Positions 4,150 through 5,197 of a stretch of 5,197 nucleotides of DNA are shown one piece after another. Each line of letters opens with the position of its first letter. The stretch's first letter is position 1. Under the pieces are notes generated by a model that had not been told where the DNA came from, ran no database searches, and saw nothing but the letters and a program-made list of their open reading frames with translations. The translations under genes were made by a program, and so were the position numbers. Where the stretch lies: NCBI GenBank assembly GCA_017386965.1, contig JAFOGE010000140.1, forward strand, positions 1 through 5,197, given 5' to 3'. This DNA comes from Clostridia bacterium (GTDB lineage: Bacteria; Bacillota; Clostridia; Oscillospirales; CAG-272).

Positions 4150-4878
4150 ATGTACAACGTAATCAAACGTGACGGCAAGCAGGTCGCTTTTGATCTTTCC
4201 AAGATCAGCAAGGCGATTACACAGGCATTCGATGCTTGCAATAAGCAATACAACTCCGATGTGATCGATTTCCTGGCATTGAAGGTCACGGCGGATTTTG
4301 AAGCTAAGATTGAGAATCAGATGATTTCGGTAGAAAATATCCAGGACAGCGTGGAGAGCGTGCTGATCAAGGCAGGCTACGACGACGTTGCCAAGGCATA
4401 TATTCTTTACCGCCGTCAGCGCGAAAAGCTGCGTAATATCAGTGCTACGATGGTGGACTATAAGGACATTGTCGATAAGTACGTTAAGGCTCTGGACTGG
4501 AGAGTAAAGGAGAACTCCACCGTAACCTATTCGGTCGGCGGTCTGATCCTGCATAACTCCGGCGCGATCACGGCAAACTACTGGCTCTCCGAGGTGTATG
4601 ACGACGAGATCGCCAATGCACACAAGAACACGGACATCCATATTCACGACCTTTCGATGCTGACCGGATACTGCGCGGGCTGGTCGCTCAAGCAGCTGAT
4701 CCAGGAGGGTCTTGGCGGTGTCCCCGGAAAGATCACCTCGGCCCCCGCATCCCATTTTGTTGCTTACACTTTACAAAAAAGAAAAGAAGCCTGCGCGCGC
4801 ATTGCCATATGCAATTCCCGCCGGAGCATTTATGGCAATTTCAAATTATCTCACAATATATCTTTCGGCAAATGTTGA
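4150..4878 (+). pseudogene. nrdD: Class III ribonucleotide reductase NrdD, truncated; family similarity ends near base 4758
   Basis: NrdD reduces ribonucleoside triphosphates to deoxyribonucleotides under anaerobic conditions, using a glycyl radical installed by NrdG. ATG 4150 follows GGAGG (4140-4144) with a 5-base spacer; an upstream in-frame TTG (4138) overlaps that site and is unlikely. Residues 1-95 are an ATP-cone (VIKRDGKQVAFDLSKISKAI, and later YILYRRQREKLRN). From about 105 the catalytic domain begins: YSVGGLILHNSGAITANYWL, DIHIHDLSMLTGYCAGWSL and GKITSAPASHF. After residue 203 the frame continues for 39 unrelated residues to TGA 4876-4878. Family members have about 700 residues, so the active-site cysteines, Zn site and C-terminal glycyl-radical motif are missing. 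It is broken in this sequence unless the join is an assembly error. Confidence 0.88.
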
Positions 4879-5023
4879 TGCGACAGTGCTTTTCCCCATG
4901 GCGACAATCTCAAGAGTTCTTTTCAATTGCTTTTTGTCGCGTATCATATTCAAAGACAAATTTTCGGTGCTTCAGATTTTTGGAATCGCAGTTGGCGCAG
5001 CTTCAATATTGCTTATAAAATAA
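4752..5023 (+). pseudogene. EamA/DMT-type transporter, C-terminal fragment lacking a start
   Basis: In frame 2 (not the nrdD frame), translation from about 4757 to TAA 5021-5023 gives some 88 residues typical of the last helices of a drug/metabolite transporter: a short hydrophobic run ILLLTLY, a basic loop (KKEKKPAR), a helix YAIPAGAFMAISNYLTIYL, SANVDATVLFPMATISRVLF, a FKDKFSVLQ loop and the final helix IFGIAVGAASILLIK. EamA family proteins usually have about 280-300 residues with ten helices, so only about the last third is present and it has no start codon or ribosome binding site of its own. The base composition is visibly more A+T-rich than nrdD, in keeping with a different origin. The family call rests on helix pattern and motifs seen by eye. 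Confidence 0.75.
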
Positions 5024-5047
5024 AAAACGTCCTTCGGGACGTTTTTT
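5022..5047. terminator. Bidirectional terminator with UUCG loop
   Basis: AAAAAACGTCC (5022-5032), TTCG loop, GGACGTTTTTT (5037-5047), then ATTTT. The stem is 11 bp including A-T pairs, closed by the very stable C(UUCG)G loop. A-runs and T-runs on both sides let it serve the transporter fragment and the convergent GIY-YIG gene, whose stop codon overlaps it. Confidence 0.93.
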
Positions 5048-5197
5048 ATTTTGGCAAAAACAGTGACAGCCTCGCTTCCAGATCCGCGCACGCGGCGATC
5101 AAAGCTTCTTTCTGCGTGCGGGTCATTTTTTTAATGGCGCACTCCCGCCGTCTTGCCTCCTCCGCGCTGTCGAACACCTCACAGTAGGCGGGCACCA
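5046..5197 (-). CDS. GIY-YIG endonuclease domain protein, C-terminal fragment (49 complete codons)
   Basis: The minus strand reads in from the right window edge and stops at TAA (5048-5046). The visible residues, VPAYCEVFDSAEEARRRECA followed by IKKMTRTQKEALI, match the second half of the small stand-alone GIY-YIG (YhbQ/UPF0213-like) proteins. These contain a VYxExFxxxxxAxxRExxIKKLxRxxKxxLI pattern in which the E of RRREC is the metal-binding catalytic residue. The GIY and YIG strands and the catalytic Tyr and Arg lie outside the window. Such proteins are about 80-100 residues long and mostly of unknown role in DNA processing. The short extra tail (ADLEARLSLFLPK) is ordinary variation. It is convergent with the transporter fragment. 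Confidence 0.85.
   Translation of the reverse strand, partial: VPAYCEVFDSAEEARRRECAIKKMTRTQKEALIAACADLEARLSLFLPK

Noticed and set aside
4809..5187. Plus-strand open frames overlapping the transporter fragment and the GIY-YIG gene
   Set aside because: Out-of-frame shadows; the longest reads straight through the UUCG terminator and antisense to the GIY-YIG coding sequence.

Overview
The window looks like chromosomal DNA of a strictly anaerobic Firmicute of the Clostridia type. This is inferred from about 50% GC coding regions, A+T-rich promoters of near-consensus sigma-A type, strong GGAGG-type ribosome binding sites, many intrinsic terminators, and an oxygen-sensitive class III ribonucleotide reductase system. 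The species cannot be read from the sequence. At least the last 440 bases appear to be joined to the rest by a rearrangement or an assembly error.

Layout, left to right. Bases 1-162 are the C-terminal end of uvrA. Bases 279-668 encode a 129-residue uncharacterised protein with one membrane segment, in its own transcription unit with a near-perfect promoter and a strong bidirectional terminator. Bases 720-1440 hold no convincing protein gene. They contain two divergent promoters: one fires leftward into the bidirectional terminator and would make an RNA of about 87 nt; the other fires rightward into a purine-rich, helix-rich stretch of about 500-535 nt that ends in tandem hairpins and is best read as a large structured non-coding RNA. 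Bases 1512-1750 are a promoter and a long leader with a 38-codon leader peptide ORF and a mutually exclusive antiterminator/terminator pair, in front of a complete CNNM/CorC-type (DUF21-CBS-CBS-CorC_HlyC) transporter gene (1751-3085). Next come nrdG (3257-3943), the radical-SAM activase of anaerobic ribonucleotide reductase, and a separately promoted nrdD whose promoter carries two NrdR boxes 32 bp apart.

nrdD stops matching its family after about residue 203 (near base 4758). The sequence then passes into the C-terminal third of an EamA/DMT-type transporter in another frame, followed by a convergent terminator and the C-terminal half of a GIY-YIG endonuclease on the minus strand. The truncated nrdD lacks the catalytic core and the glycyl-radical C terminus, so the join is either a real lesion or a chimeric assembly.

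The two most interesting systems are the unassigned large RNA locus (720-1440), with its divergent short RNA, and the leader-peptide attenuator in front of the CNNM transporter. In the attenuator, an acidic-proline stretch (EEPP) is encoded exactly where the antiterminator hairpin begins. NrdG and NrdD would act together: NrdG, with SAM and a 4Fe-4S cluster, generates the glycyl radical on NrdD, and NrdR adjusts nrdD transcription to the (d)ATP level.
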